From Symbiodinium sp. CCMP2592 (lineage: Eukaryota > Sar > Dinophyceae > Suessiales > Symbiodiniaceae): DNA of 64,000 nt. Position numbers and translations under genes: made by a program. The stretch covers positions 2,728,001 through 2,792,000 of the forward strand of contig CAJNDT010005913.1 of the NCBI GenBank assembly GCA_905221615.1. Reading direction: 5' to 3'. Of the stretch, positions 28,615 to 36,123 are shown piece by piece; the stretch's first letter is position 1; each line of letters begins with the position of its first letter. The notes beneath the pieces were generated by a model. The model ran no database searches and was not told where the DNA came from. It worked only from the letters and a program-made list of their open reading frames with translations.

Positions 28615-29231
28615 CGGACCAACACCAGAACCTTGTCATGGAGTGAATCAACCAGTGCGAGGTAATCATTCATCGTTGACTCAGTCTGGTTACGATCTTG
28701 CTCTGGGAGTAGCGGGATGTTGATCCGGATATTGCACGCCGCGTTATGAGCCGCGGCTTTGCATGTGATCGCGGCGACCGCGAGATCCGACTTGAGCATT
28801 CGATTTGTTGTCTCTGTCAGTTCATGGAGCGATCCCATCATCTGAGCACACATCTCAAGCATCGTGACGGGTGGAGCGATCGCGCCCTGCACAGCACTGT
28901 CCCACTCAGCAATCCTCTCTGGATCCGATTCTGGGAGTGACCAGAGCGCGTTGAGTGCGCCGTACCCAGCCGCGTCATCGTCGGCGAGTTGCAGGAACCT
29001 CGTCTGCATTGATGTCAGCAGCTCAAGATGAGCTTGGTTCTCCGATTCGCAGTGCTCGTATTTCTTCTTGCCGAGCGTGTAGTGGATGACCATCCCCGCG
29101 ATCGCGGCTGCCGTTGCGCCGGTTGTCGCAGCGACGGCCCCCCCGCCAGGAGTGGGTGCTTTGGAGTTGAGCGCCTGCAGGTACCCTGAGAGGGTCATAT
29201 CCGCGATTGGAGTGGGGGAATCAGAGCTCAT
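28611..29231 (-). CDS. cyclodeaminase/cyclohydrolase (FTCD_C/FchA) family protein
   Basis: 206 residues, helical. The N-terminal motif LNSKAPTPGGGAVAATTGAT followed by AAIAGMVIHYTLGKKKYEHC is diagnostic of the formiminotransferase-cyclodeaminase C-terminal / methenyl-THF cyclohydrolase family. This enzyme converts methenyl- to formyl-THF or deaminates formimino-THF in one-carbon metabolism. Later the helix DLAVAAITCKAAAHNAACNIRIN contains the conserved ANVRIN-like stretch (here CNIRIN). It is the first gene of the operon that continues, through ATGA overlaps, with the phosphatase and the YkgJ protein. The partnership with signalling genes is unusual. Confidence 0.88.
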   Translation of the reverse strand: MSSDSPTPIADMTLSGYLQALNSKAPTPGGGAVAATTGATAAAIAGMVIHYTLGKKKYEHCESENQAHLELLTSMQTRFLQLADDDAAGYGALNALWSLPESDPERIAEWDSAVQGAIAPPVTMLEMCAQMMGSLHELTETTNRMLKSDLAVAAITCKAAAHNAACNIRINIPLLPEQDRNQTESTMNDYLALVDSLHDKVLVLVR

Positions 29232-29265
29232 CGGAGCATCTTAGTCCAAGCGCATGGATCGGTGC

Positions 29266-29955
29266 TCACAACAATCGCGCGATCTCGATCGCTGTTGGGA
29301 TGAACGCGTTCTGTTCACGATCAATCCACTCATGGAGTGCTTCCTTCGTGATCCATCGTAAATCTTCATACTCCCATTCTGTGGAGAGCTCCGGAAGCGT
29401 GCTCAGCTCAACACGCAGGACGAGATCGGTTGATCCCACATGATCGTCATGCACCAGCGCCAGCGCCGTCATCGGTGCGGACTCCAGCGACATGCCGACC
29501 TCTTCGAGCGATTCTCGACACAGCTCTTCGCGGATCATGTCGAAGGTGAGCGTGTCAAATTTCTCCTCAGGGACATCGATCCCGCCGCAGGGTCCAAACT
29601 CCCAGAGATCTCCATAGCGATGTGTCTTGCTTGATCGTTTCCCGAGCAGATAGTGGGGGACACCTTCCTGATTGGGAGCAACGATCAATCCAGTCACTGC
29701 GAGCATGCGTACGCCGAGGTGGATCTGTTCGCGTATAGCGTGGTGCTTGTACTGCTCAGCGCGAGCGTGGATCACACCTTCGCTGGGATCGAAGCTCATG
29801 AACGCGAGCATCTCGCCGTTGAAGTAGTTGGGGTTGGATAGGATTAGCATCTCCCACGCGTGCTCAACTTGCTCACGCAGGTGTTTAGGGACAGGCGTGT
29901 GCTCGTAGTCGATCTGAACCTTGGGTACTGTGCTGAGTTGTTCGATCCGGACCAT
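29266..29955 (-). CDS. Nudix hydrolase-like protein with N-terminal extension
   Basis: 229 residues. The core (about 85-225) contains a Nudix box: GGIDVPEEKF ... RESLEEVGM supplies the REUXEEXGU half. The spacing before it is longer than usual, so there is a small insertion in the loop. Flanking strands fit the fold (LAVTGLIVAPNQ, FGPCGGIDV, DLRWITKEAL). Nudix enzymes hydrolyse nucleoside diphosphates linked to another moiety; the substrate here is unknown. The first ~80 residues do not look like Nudix and may form a separate domain. The gene follows ybaB by two bases (stop to start), so it is in the dnaX-ybaB operon. Confidence 0.75.
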   Translation of the reverse strand: MVRIEQLSTVPKVQIDYEHTPVPKHLREQVEHAWEMLILSNPNYFNGEMLAFMSFDPSEGVIHARAEQYKHHAIREQIHLGVRMLAVTGLIVAPNQEGVPHYLLGKRSSKTHRYGDLWEFGPCGGIDVPEEKFDTLTFDMIREELCRESLEEVGMSLESAPMTALALVHDDHVGSTDLVLRVELSTLPELSTEWEYEDLRWITKEALHEWIDREQNAFIPTAIEIARLL

Positions 29956-29957
29956 CG

Positions 29958-30329
29958 TTAACTGAGCAGTCCGCTGAGCTGGGGCGCCATGTCTCCGAGT
30001 CCGAGATCGTCCGCTTCCTTCGCGATGATCTGCTGGACCTGACGCTGTGCGTTTTCGGTCGCGTCGTTGATCGCGTCCTTGATGAGCGCCGTCGCGAGTT
30101 CTTTGGTTTTCTCGTCAACCGCCATCCCTGCGAGCAGCGCGGGATCGAGCGTGAGGTCGATGAGTTTCATCTTGCCGTTGACGATCGCTCTACACGCGCC
30201 GCCCCCGGCTTGTCCATCGACGCGGAGCGCGTCCATCTTCGCTTTGACACGCTCGCCCGCTTCAGCGAGCTGTTCTTTGTTTTTCATCAGTGACCCGAGG
30301 GCCTGCATCGCTTTGAGTTTGTCGAGCAT
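29958..30329 (-). CDS. ybaB: YbaB/EbfC nucleoid-associated protein
   Basis: A 123-residue DNA-binding protein. It has the YbaB profile: an N-terminal helix starting MLDKLKAMQALGSLMKNKEQ, a central beta hairpin (GGGACRAIVNGKMKLIDLTL) and a C-terminal helix (LATALIKDAINDATENAQRQ). These proteins form tweezer-like dimers that bind DNA broadly. It starts three bases after the stop of the dnaX -1-frame extension and keeps the widespread dnaX-ybaB pairing. recR, which often follows, is absent; the Nudix gene takes its place. Confidence 0.93.
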   Translation of the reverse strand: MLDKLKAMQALGSLMKNKEQLAEAGERVKAKMDALRVDGQAGGGACRAIVNGKMKLIDLTLDPALLAGMAVDEKTKELATALIKDAINDATENAQRQVQQIIAKEADDLGLGDMAPQLSGLLS

Positions 30330-30332
30330 GAA

Positions 30333-30680
30333 CTACTTCCTTGGGTAGACCTGTTTGACGGTGCCGTCGAAGACCTCGAGCACCGCTTTGACGAGCGGAT
30401 CGCCCGCCGCTTCTTCAGCGGTGGGCAGGTTCGTTGGCGGCGCGATCGGCTGGGGTGCGGGTGCTTGTTCTTGCTTTGGAACTGCTGGCGCGGACTGCTC
30501 AGGAGCGCTCGACGGAGCGGGTTTGGCAAAGTCCATGCGCCGACCAGCGGTGCGCGGCGTGTCCTTGGACTCATGCCGGACCGGTTTGCTTGGTGATGGA
30601 ACTCGTGTTTGGGTCGCGGGCGACGGTCGGCTGGGAGCAACAGATGCTGCGGGCGCCGACGCCGCCCTCAGGTTTTTTTT
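30333..30680 (-). CDS. dnaX: dnaX -1-frame extension (tau-like C-terminal part)
   Basis: After the A8 run at 30673-30680 the -1 frame stays open for about 113 codons to a stop at 30333, while the zero frame ends at once in TGA. The extension is Pro/Ala/Ser-rich and ends with DPLVKAVLEVFDGTVKQV, which resembles the conserved C-terminal line of many bacterial DnaX proteins. It stops three bases before ybaB. This suggests that it is a real product made by -1 ribosomal frameshifting or by transcript slippage (gain of one A), joining residue ~371 of the short form to this tail. In E. coli the same kind of shift makes the short gamma instead. A homopolymer sequencing error is the alternative. Confidence 0.7.
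   Translation of the reverse strand, partial: KKNLRAASAPAASVAPSRPSPATQTRVPSPSKPVRHESKDTPRTAGRRMDFAKPAPSSAPEQSAPAVPKQEQAPAPQPIAPPTNLPTAEEAAGDPLVKAVLEVFDGTVKQVYPRK
30651..30680 (-). promoter_or_regulatory. dnaX frameshift cassette: A8 slippery run plus hairpin
   Basis: On the minus strand a run of eight A (30673-30680) is followed, after five bases that include the zero-frame TGA, by a hairpin GGGCG-GCGTCGG-CGCCC (30667 down to 30651). A slippery run with a stimulatory stem 5-8 bases downstream is the standard layout for programmed -1 frameshifting. A8 alone is also a known site for RNA-polymerase slippage. Confidence 0.65.
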
Positions 30681-31789
30681 ACGGCACCACCCGACTGCAC
30701 AAGCGCCGTCAGGTCCGCGATCTTCTCCGTCATTGCGAGGCGCACCATGCACGCGTCAACCAGCGCCCTCGGAGCGGGTGACGACTTGAGCGCTCGCTGG
30801 ACAGATTCACACAGCGCGATCATGTGCACAATCCCCGCGGCATCGAACTGCCGCGAGCGTTCAAACTCGGATTGCTTCGCTTCATCGGACAGCTCGACGA
30901 GATCGGTGTCCACGCCGCAGGAGCTGAGGACCATGAGGTCGCGGAAGCGTTCGAGCAGTGCGGTGAGCATCTGTTCTGGAGCGATCCCTGTGGAGAGCAG
31001 CTGCCCCGTTGCGCGGAGGACGGTCGCTGGATCACCCTGCGCGATCGCGTCGATCAGCTCTCCCATGACCTCGCGTTGCGGGAGTCCGAGGAGTTCTTCG
31101 AGGAGATTGATCGTGAGTGTTTTTTCTCCCGACGCCATGAGTCGATCGAGCAGCGAGAGCGCGTCGCGCATCGAGCCGTTGCCGAGCCGAGCGAGCGTGT
31201 AGACCAGTTCGTTGTCCGCTTTGAACTTCTCTTGCTTGAGTACCGCTTCGAGGTGCTCAGCGATCCGAGTCACTGGGATGTTGCGGAAGTCGAATCGCTG
31301 ACAACGGGACTGGATCGTCGCCGGGACTTTGTGCGCTTCGGTCGTGCAGAGGATGAACTTCACATGCTCGGGAGGTTCTTCCATCGTTTTGAGCAGCGCG
31401 TTGAACGCCGCGGTCGAGAGCATGTGGACCTCGTCGATGATGTAGATCTTGAAGTGTCCACGCATCGGTCGGTACGCGGAGTTGGAGATCAGCTCGCGTG
31501 CTTCCTCGACCTTGTTATGCGACGCGGCGTCGATCTCGATGACATCGGTGTCCTGTCCAGAGAACACCGCGTCCGCGATGTCGTCCTTGTGCTCAGGATT
31601 GTTGAGCTCGTTGGCGAAGATCCGCGCCATGGAGGTCTTCCCAACCCCGCGCGTGCCGATGAACAGGTACGCGTGGTGGACACGATCCGAATCGATCGCG
31701 GCTTTGAGCGTCTTGGCGATCGGTTCCTGTCCGATCACAGTGTCAAAGGTGCGGGAGCGGTGCTTTCGAGCGAGTGCGGTATATGCCAT
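30668..31789 (-). CDS. dnaX: DNA polymerase III gamma/tau subunit, zero-frame (short) product
   Basis: The clamp-loader ATPase. Residues 45-52 form Walker A (GTRGVGKT), 115-124 hold Walker B (IYIIDEVHML), and the sensor-1 region (FILCTTEAHKVPATIQSRCQ) and lid domain follow. It loads the beta clamp and, in the tau form, links polymerase and helicase. The zero frame ends GAVKKT after 373 residues, directly behind the A8 run. The zinc module found between Walker A and DAAS in most DnaX (four Cys) is absent: residues 58-82 contain none. SRP RNA lies directly upstream and ybaB downstream, the classical ffs-dnaX-ybaB arrangement. The start ATG is supported by MAYxALARKxRxxTF. Confidence 0.92.
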   Translation of the reverse strand: MAYTALARKHRSRTFDTVIGQEPIAKTLKAAIDSDRVHHAYLFIGTRGVGKTSMARIFANELNNPEHKDDIADAVFSGQDTDVIEIDAASHNKVEEARELISNSAYRPMRGHFKIYIIDEVHMLSTAAFNALLKTMEEPPEHVKFILCTTEAHKVPATIQSRCQRFDFRNIPVTRIAEHLEAVLKQEKFKADNELVYTLARLGNGSMRDALSLLDRLMASGEKTLTINLLEELLGLPQREVMGELIDAIAQGDPATVLRATGQLLSTGIAPEQMLTALLERFRDLMVLSSCGVDTDLVELSDEAKQSEFERSRQFDAAGIVHMIALCESVQRALKSSPAPRALVDACMVRLAMTEKIADLTALVQSGGAVKKT

Positions 31790-31844
31790 GGACGATCATA
31801 GGGGCACTGAAATCGGAGTAGGCATCAAAGGAATGACCCGCCTT

Positions 31845-31954
31845 GGTTGACGCCCAGGACACCAACGGCACCGGGCGACGGCTGCTTATGGCTGCTGCGG
31901 TCAAGCCCTGACCAGGTTCACAGGCCACCCGTGCATCGGGCCCGGGCGTCAACC
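31845..31954 (-). ncRNA. ffs: signal recognition particle RNA (small bacterial 4.5S type)
   Basis: The two ends are complementary over 11 bases (GGTTGACGCCC at 31954 down, GGGCGTCAACC at 31855 down), giving a ~110-nt hairpin RNA. The apical region on the minus strand reads GTGAACCTGGTCAGG and then GCAGCAGCCATAAGCAGCC. These are the conserved asymmetric and symmetric loop sequences (GUCAGG/AGCAG) that bind Ffh, plus the AAGC segment. The tip between them (GCTTGACC) is not the usual GGAA tetraloop. It sits 56 bp upstream of dnaX, its usual position in many bacteria. The RNA recruits Ffh to signal peptides for co-translational membrane targeting. Exact ends are estimated. Confidence 0.85.
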
Positions 31955-32485
31955 AGAGCGGGTCTGGACGAGGATCGTAGGGGGTCAATTCCACAAATCC
32001 CATCCACAGAACCTATCCGCTCAGCAGCATCCGCAGATTTGCATTGGTTCGAGCACAATCATCCGATATGATCTGTGCATGATCTGGTCGGGTAAACCAT
32101 CGCAGAAGCAGCTGGACGCCGGCGCTCGATTTCGAGCTGTGCATTCGAACTTCCTGACCCGTGCGCTCCGAAGAGCGCTGCCGTATCCTCGAATCCCGGC
32201 TCGTCGTGTCGATGAAGGGGGATTCAGTCACGGTGGACGAGGGGGATGCTTGAAACTCCCAGAGCATCAAAAGCGGACTGCGATGTGGTGGGCCGCAGCG
32301 ATGAACCGCTTCGATCGAGTGGACAGTGCAGATTCCTGATTCGATTGGTGGATTTTCGCCTCAAAAAGCGGGATTCCTCGCTGATTCCGTGCACTCCAAA
32401 TGGAGCCGATAGCGGGAATTACCCGATTGATCCCTTACCATTCAGATATTGAACTCATTTCAACGCGATAACCTTTGGGGACGCC
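31955..32485 (+). other. 531-bp stretch with one doubtful small ORF
   Basis: Between SRP RNA and the next clear gene (32486) the only candidate is the 86-codon ORF at 32079. The rest (31955-32078 and 32340-32485) shows no ORF, tRNA or strong hairpin by eye. It presumably includes the SRP RNA promoter on the minus strand and the promoter of the 32486 gene on the plus strand. No ribosome-binding site consensus was seen before 32486. Confidence 0.4.
32079..32339 (+). CDS. hypothetical small basic protein, doubtful
   Basis: An 86-codon frame with ATG at 32079 and no clear ribosome-binding site. The protein is basic and tryptophan-rich (MIWSGKPSQKQ; FLTRALRRALPYPRIPARRV; GGFSHGGRG; TAMWWAAAMNRFDRVD). 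The end, with two adjacent Trp before a helix, gives a faint impression of small planctomycete hypothetical proteins, but I cannot name a family. It is the only frame of this length between SRP RNA and 32486. It may not be translated. Confidence 0.35.
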   Translation: MIWSGKPSQKQLDAGARFRAVHSNFLTRALRRALPYPRIPARRVDEGGFSHGGRGGCLKLPEHQKRTAMWWAAAMNRFDRVDSADS

Positions 32486-33391
32486 ATGACCGATACGCCT
32501 GAGACATCGAATACGCCGGAAGAGATTGATGCAAGCGAGACTCCGACGCCGGATCATGTCAAACAGGATTGCGCGAAAGCGCCGCTCAACCCAAAGTGGA
32601 CGATCAAGCTCGGCATCATCGCCTTCTTCGTGATCGGATTTGGTGGTCTGGGTCTCTACGACGCGATCATCAAATATCCAGAGCGTGGACAGCGTTACGC
32701 GGATTGGGCGAAGTGGCAATACCTCGAAGCCGCGAAAACCGCGGGGAGCGAGCAGTTCGGGATCTTCCGCGAAGCGAGCGTTGACAATCCAGTTGAGGAG
32801 TTTGCACGACTGAAGGATCCGGAGAAGCGTGAGAGTGATCTGCGCGACGCAGCGAACCAGTCCTCGCCGAGCCATCTTCGCGCCACGATGCGCAACACTC
32901 GATTCGAGTGGCTCAAAGCACTCAACACGATTGGACAACTCACTCCAGAAAACACCACGATCGCGGATCCAGAAGCGGAGCTGACATCGAGCAAGGCTGA
33001 ATGGACCTCAAAGACGAATCCCAAACCACTCAAGGGGTACGACATCCCGTCGCAGTGGGGAATCATGGTCGTTTGTTGGGGAGTCGGCGCTTGGATGTTG
33101 CTTCACATGTTTAGGGTGATCGGCCAGAAGTTCTCGTGGGACGCGGACACGATGGCCATCACGATCCCTGGTCCGGTATCGGTGAATCCGAACCAGCTCG
33201 AAGAGGTGGACAAGCGCAAGTGGGATAAGTTCATCGTGTTCCTTAAACTCAACGACACGCACCCCACACACGCCGGGAAAGAGCTGAAAGTGGATACTTA
33301 TCAGCACGCATTGGTCGAGGACTGGGTTCTCGCGATGGAAGCTGCATCGCCGCAAGCGAGCGAATCGCTTTCCCAAGAATCCGGTGAATGA
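32486..33391 (+). CDS. two-TM protein of unknown function
   Basis: 301 residues. The N-terminal 30 residues are acidic and rich in Thr/Pro (cytoplasmic). A TM helix follows at ~37-60 (LGIIAFFVIGFGGLGLYDAI), then a soluble region of ~130 residues (LKDPEKRESDLRDAANQSSP). A second TM comes at ~190-210 (WGIMVVCWGVGAWMLLHMF), and a C-terminal part of ~90 residues has beta character (WDADTMAITIPGPVSVNPNQ). No family recognised. Its stop overlaps the start of the DUF456 gene by four bases, so the two are translationally coupled. Confidence 0.7.
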   Translation: MTDTPETSNTPEEIDASETPTPDHVKQDCAKAPLNPKWTIKLGIIAFFVIGFGGLGLYDAIIKYPERGQRYADWAKWQYLEAAKTAGSEQFGIFREASVDNPVEEFARLKDPEKRESDLRDAANQSSPSHLRATMRNTRFEWLKALNTIGQLTPENTTIADPEAELTSSKAEWTSKTNPKPLKGYDIPSQWGIMVVCWGVGAWMLLHMFRVIGQKFSWDADTMAITIPGPVSVNPNQLEEVDKRKWDKFIVFLKLNDTHPTHAGKELKVDTYQHALVEDWVLAMEAASPQASESLSQESGE

Positions 33392-33906
33392 TCTGGATCG
33401 TACTTTCTATTGTGCTGCTGATCGTGCTCGTCTGTATGGCGATGACGGCGATCACGCTCCCAGGCATCTGGACCATGGCCGCATGCAGCGCCTTGCTCGC
33501 GCTGTGGGTGCCGGAGTATGTTGGGTGGTGGACAGTCGGCGCCCTCTTCGGGATCGCGGCGCTCTCTGAGCTTGTGGATTTCATTGCGTCTGCATTGGGG
33601 GTCAAGCGGATGGGAGGATCGCGCAGCGGCGCGATCGGATCGATCATCGGTACACTCGTTGGCGCGATTCTCGGGACATTCATCATCCCGATCCCGATCT
33701 TCGGCTCCGTTGTTGGTGGTGTCGCAGGTGCTGGGATCGGCGCGTTCTTGGCGGAGAAATCAATCGCTCAGCGATCGATGCGTGATTCGTTCCGTTCAGG
33801 ATCAGGAGCCGCGGTCGGGAGACTCATCTCGATGGTGATCAAGCTGATGCTCGCTGGAGCAGCGTCGGCTGTGCTTGTCACGATGGTGATCTACAACGGA
33901 TTCTAA
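33388..33906 (+). CDS. DUF456 family membrane protein
   Basis: 172 residues with about four or five hydrophobic segments and glycine-rich motifs: LPGIWTMAACSALLALWVP, then a Gly/Ala/Ile-rich stretch GAIGSIIGTLVGAILGTFII, then GSVVGGVAGAGIGAFLAE. This pattern matches DUF456, an integral membrane family of unknown role. The ATG overlaps the previous gene's stop (ATGA). In the next 120 bp no gene is seen before the PhoH-like gene. Confidence 0.82.
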   Translation: MIWIVLSIVLLIVLVCMAMTAITLPGIWTMAACSALLALWVPEYVGWWTVGALFGIAALSELVDFIASALGVKRMGGSRSGAIGSIIGTLVGAILGTFIIPIPIFGSVVGGVAGAGIGAFLAEKSIAQRSMRDSFRSGSGAAVGRLISMVIKLMLAGAASAVLVTMVIYNGF

Positions 33907-34027
33907 CGAAGAAACACGGCAGCGGGACTTCGGATCCGATATGCTCTCAATGGAGACCGAGTGTTTCGGTTAGGAGATCATCCCGGCGCCAGCATCCACT
34001 TTCGCGCGTTGACGCCGGTGACAATTC

Positions 34028-35446
34028 ATGAGCGATCAAAAAAGCAATCAATCGTCAATCAGGTACTATGTTCTCGATACCAATGTCCTTCTGCACAACC
34101 CCGATGCGTTGTTTGTGTTTCAGGACAACCACATTGTGATCCCGTACCCAGTGATCGAAGAACTCGACGCGATGAAGCGGAGGGAAGACGATGTCGGACG
34201 CAACGCACGCAGCGCCATCCGACACATGGACCGTTTGCGTGGGTTCGGAAAGCTTATCGAAGGTGTAGAGCTTGGCAAACTCGGGGTTCGCTCAGGCACA
34301 GCGACTGGTCGTTTGAGTATTGATGTCGAGGACCATTCTCGGCCTCCGATCCTGTCTGCGGACAAAGCAGACAATCGAATCATCGCGACGGCGTGGGCGC
34401 TCAAGCGAGCCGGGAATCCGGTGGTCTTTGTTTCCAAGGATCTCGCGGCACGAATCAAAGCGGACTCTCTGGGACTTCGCTCAGAAGACTTCCGGAACCA
34501 GCGTGTCGATGCTGATCGCTTGTACACAGGATACATGGAGCTCAAAACCAGTCGGGATGTCATCGATGATCTCTATGCCGATCGGATGCTCTCGATGGAT
34601 CGCATCGCTGAGTATCTGAAAGTCGATGACGACGAAGGTGAGTCGTACACTCGTGAGATCACGCCGAATCAGTATGTGATGCTGACCGATGCGCTCGACG
34701 AGCACCACACAGGTCTCGCGCGTCGATTGACGGATACCGAGCACTTGATCCCTGTTGCGAATCAGAAGAAACCAACCTTCGGGATCATGGCGCGCAATGT
34801 CCAGCAGACGATGGCGCTGGACATGCTCCTCGATGATGAGATCAAACTGGTCACACTGCTTGGGAGCGCGGGAACTGGGAAGACCCTCCTCGCGATCGCG
34901 GCGGGGATGACCAAGGTCTTCCAAGAAGAGCGTTTTGACAAGCTCCTCGTCGCGCGTCCGATCATGCCGATGGGTCGTGACATCGGTTACCTGCCGGGCG
35001 ATAAGGACGAGAAGCTCGGCGCGTGGATGCAGCCGATCTTCGATAACCTGACCTACCTGCTCTCGACGCGAGGCTCACCTCATCAGGCGCCAGAGTCCAA
35101 GACTACTGAGCAGCGGATCGAGAAGCTCGTTGCCGATGGACGATTGGTACTTGAGCCGTTGACTTATATCCGTGGCCGTTCGATCCCGCATCAGTTCATG
35201 ATCGTGGACGAGGCGCAGAACTTAACACCCCACGAAGTGAAGACGATCATCTCGCGTATCGGTGAAGGGACCAAGCTGATCTTGACTGGTGACATCGGAC
35301 AGATCGACCATCCATACCTCGATCAGTCGTCCAATGGACTCAGCTACACCGTCGAGAAAATGCGCGGCCTCGGAATGGTCGGACATGTGACACTGGCGAA
35401 GTCCGAGCGCTCCGAACTCGCATCACTTGCGGCTGAACTGTTGTAA
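34028..35446 (+). CDS. PIN domain-PhoH ATPase fusion (PhoH2/YlaK type)
   Basis: 472 residues. The N-terminal PIN domain (~10-140) begins YVLDTNVLLHNPDALF and has acidic residues for metal binding, including EELD and DNRIIATAW (usual PIN pattern). The C-terminal PhoH domain (~250-470) carries Walker A (LGSAGTGKTLLAIAAG) and Walker B (FMIVDEAQNLTPHEV), plus LILTGDIGQIDHPYL, typical of PhoH P-loop ATPases. PIN-PhoH proteins combine RNase and ATP-dependent helicase-like activity. No antitoxin gene lies upstream in operon, so a housekeeping RNA role is likely. The two lines of evidence are strong; the substrate is not known. Confidence 0.92.
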   Translation: MSDQKSNQSSIRYYVLDTNVLLHNPDALFVFQDNHIVIPYPVIEELDAMKRREDDVGRNARSAIRHMDRLRGFGKLIEGVELGKLGVRSGTATGRLSIDVEDHSRPPILSADKADNRIIATAWALKRAGNPVVFVSKDLAARIKADSLGLRSEDFRNQRVDADRLYTGYMELKTSRDVIDDLYADRMLSMDRIAEYLKVDDDEGESYTREITPNQYVMLTDALDEHHTGLARRLTDTEHLIPVANQKKPTFGIMARNVQQTMALDMLLDDEIKLVTLLGSAGTGKTLLAIAAGMTKVFQEERFDKLLVARPIMPMGRDIGYLPGDKDEKLGAWMQPIFDNLTYLLSTRGSPHQAPESKTTEQRIEKLVADGRLVLEPLTYIRGRSIPHQFMIVDEAQNLTPHEVKTIISRIGEGTKLILTGDIGQIDHPYLDQSSNGLSYTVEKMRGLGMVGHVTLAKSERSELASLAAELL

Positions 35447-35465
35447 AGACAATCCGATCTATGGA

Positions 35466-36116
35466 TCAGGTGCTCTCGTCGATGACCTTCTCGACGCGGA
35501 AGCGCTGACGATCGAAGTACTCGCGCCATTGTGCGTCGCTTTCGCGAAGCTGTCCGTTGCGGATGTGGTTGAGCACACTCTGATCGCCGATCCCGATCAT
35601 CTCTGCCGTGCGGACGATTCCGCGGAGTGATGGGAGGTAATTGGGGTCGCGATCGAGCGAACGCTGGAAGTGGGTGTAGGACTCGTCTCCCCATCCGATC
35701 TTCTGGTACGCGAGTCCGATGTTGTAGTCGGGACGCGGATCGTTGAGTTGGAGGTCTGAAGCGATCTTGTACGCCGCGACAGCGTCTGCGTAGTTTTTCT
35801 GTGCCATGAGCAACTGGCCCATGTTGTTCCACGCCGCGAAGATGGTGTTATCCTTCTCAATCGACTCGTGGTACTTTTTGAGCGCTTGTTCGAACTTACC
35901 CGCTTCGTGGAGCTCGGATGCTTGACGGAAGAGTTCCATCGCTTCGGCGCGTGAGCGTTGCTTGTACGCTTCGACCGGATCACCTGCAGGTTTGGAGGTG
36001 TCGCTCCAGGTACGCTGTGTTGAGCCGCAACCACTGATGAGCGTTGCAGTGGTCGCGATCAGGAGTGCGGAACGGAGCTTTCCGAAGTGTGGCTGTCGTG
36101 GGGTAGAGGTCATCAT
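35466..36116 (-). CDS. TPR-repeat lipoprotein at end of T2SS-like operon
   Basis: The open frame reaches 36140, but I start at the ATG 36116 because AGGA lies just upstream and the next ATG is adjacent. The signal peptide ends in the lipobox ISGC. The mature part has about four TPR motifs (AMELFRQASELHEAGKFEQA, WNNMGQLLMAQKNYADAVAA, DYNIGLAYQKIGWGDESYTH). TPR lipoproteins often serve as pilotins or assembly factors of secretins, as PilF/PilW do. Its location directly after the GspM-like gene (7 bp) makes that plausible here, but it is inference. The remaining C-terminal part (QWREYFDRQRFRVEKVID) is charged. Confidence 0.8.
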   Translation of the reverse strand: MMTSTPRQPHFGKLRSALLIATTATLISGCGSTQRTWSDTSKPAGDPVEAYKQRSRAEAMELFRQASELHEAGKFEQALKKYHESIEKDNTIFAAWNNMGQLLMAQKNYADAVAAYKIASDLQLNDPRPDYNIGLAYQKIGWGDESYTHFQRSLDRDPNYLPSLRGIVRTAEMIGIGDQSVLNHIRNGQLRESDAQWREYFDRQRFRVEKVIDEST

Positions 36117-36123
36117 TGAAATC

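Noticed and set aside
30668..31789. dnaX as a pseudogene broken by a frameshift
   Set aside because: The slippery run, downstream stem, conserved C-terminal line and tight junction to ybaB fit programmed shifting better; an A8 sequencing error remains possible.
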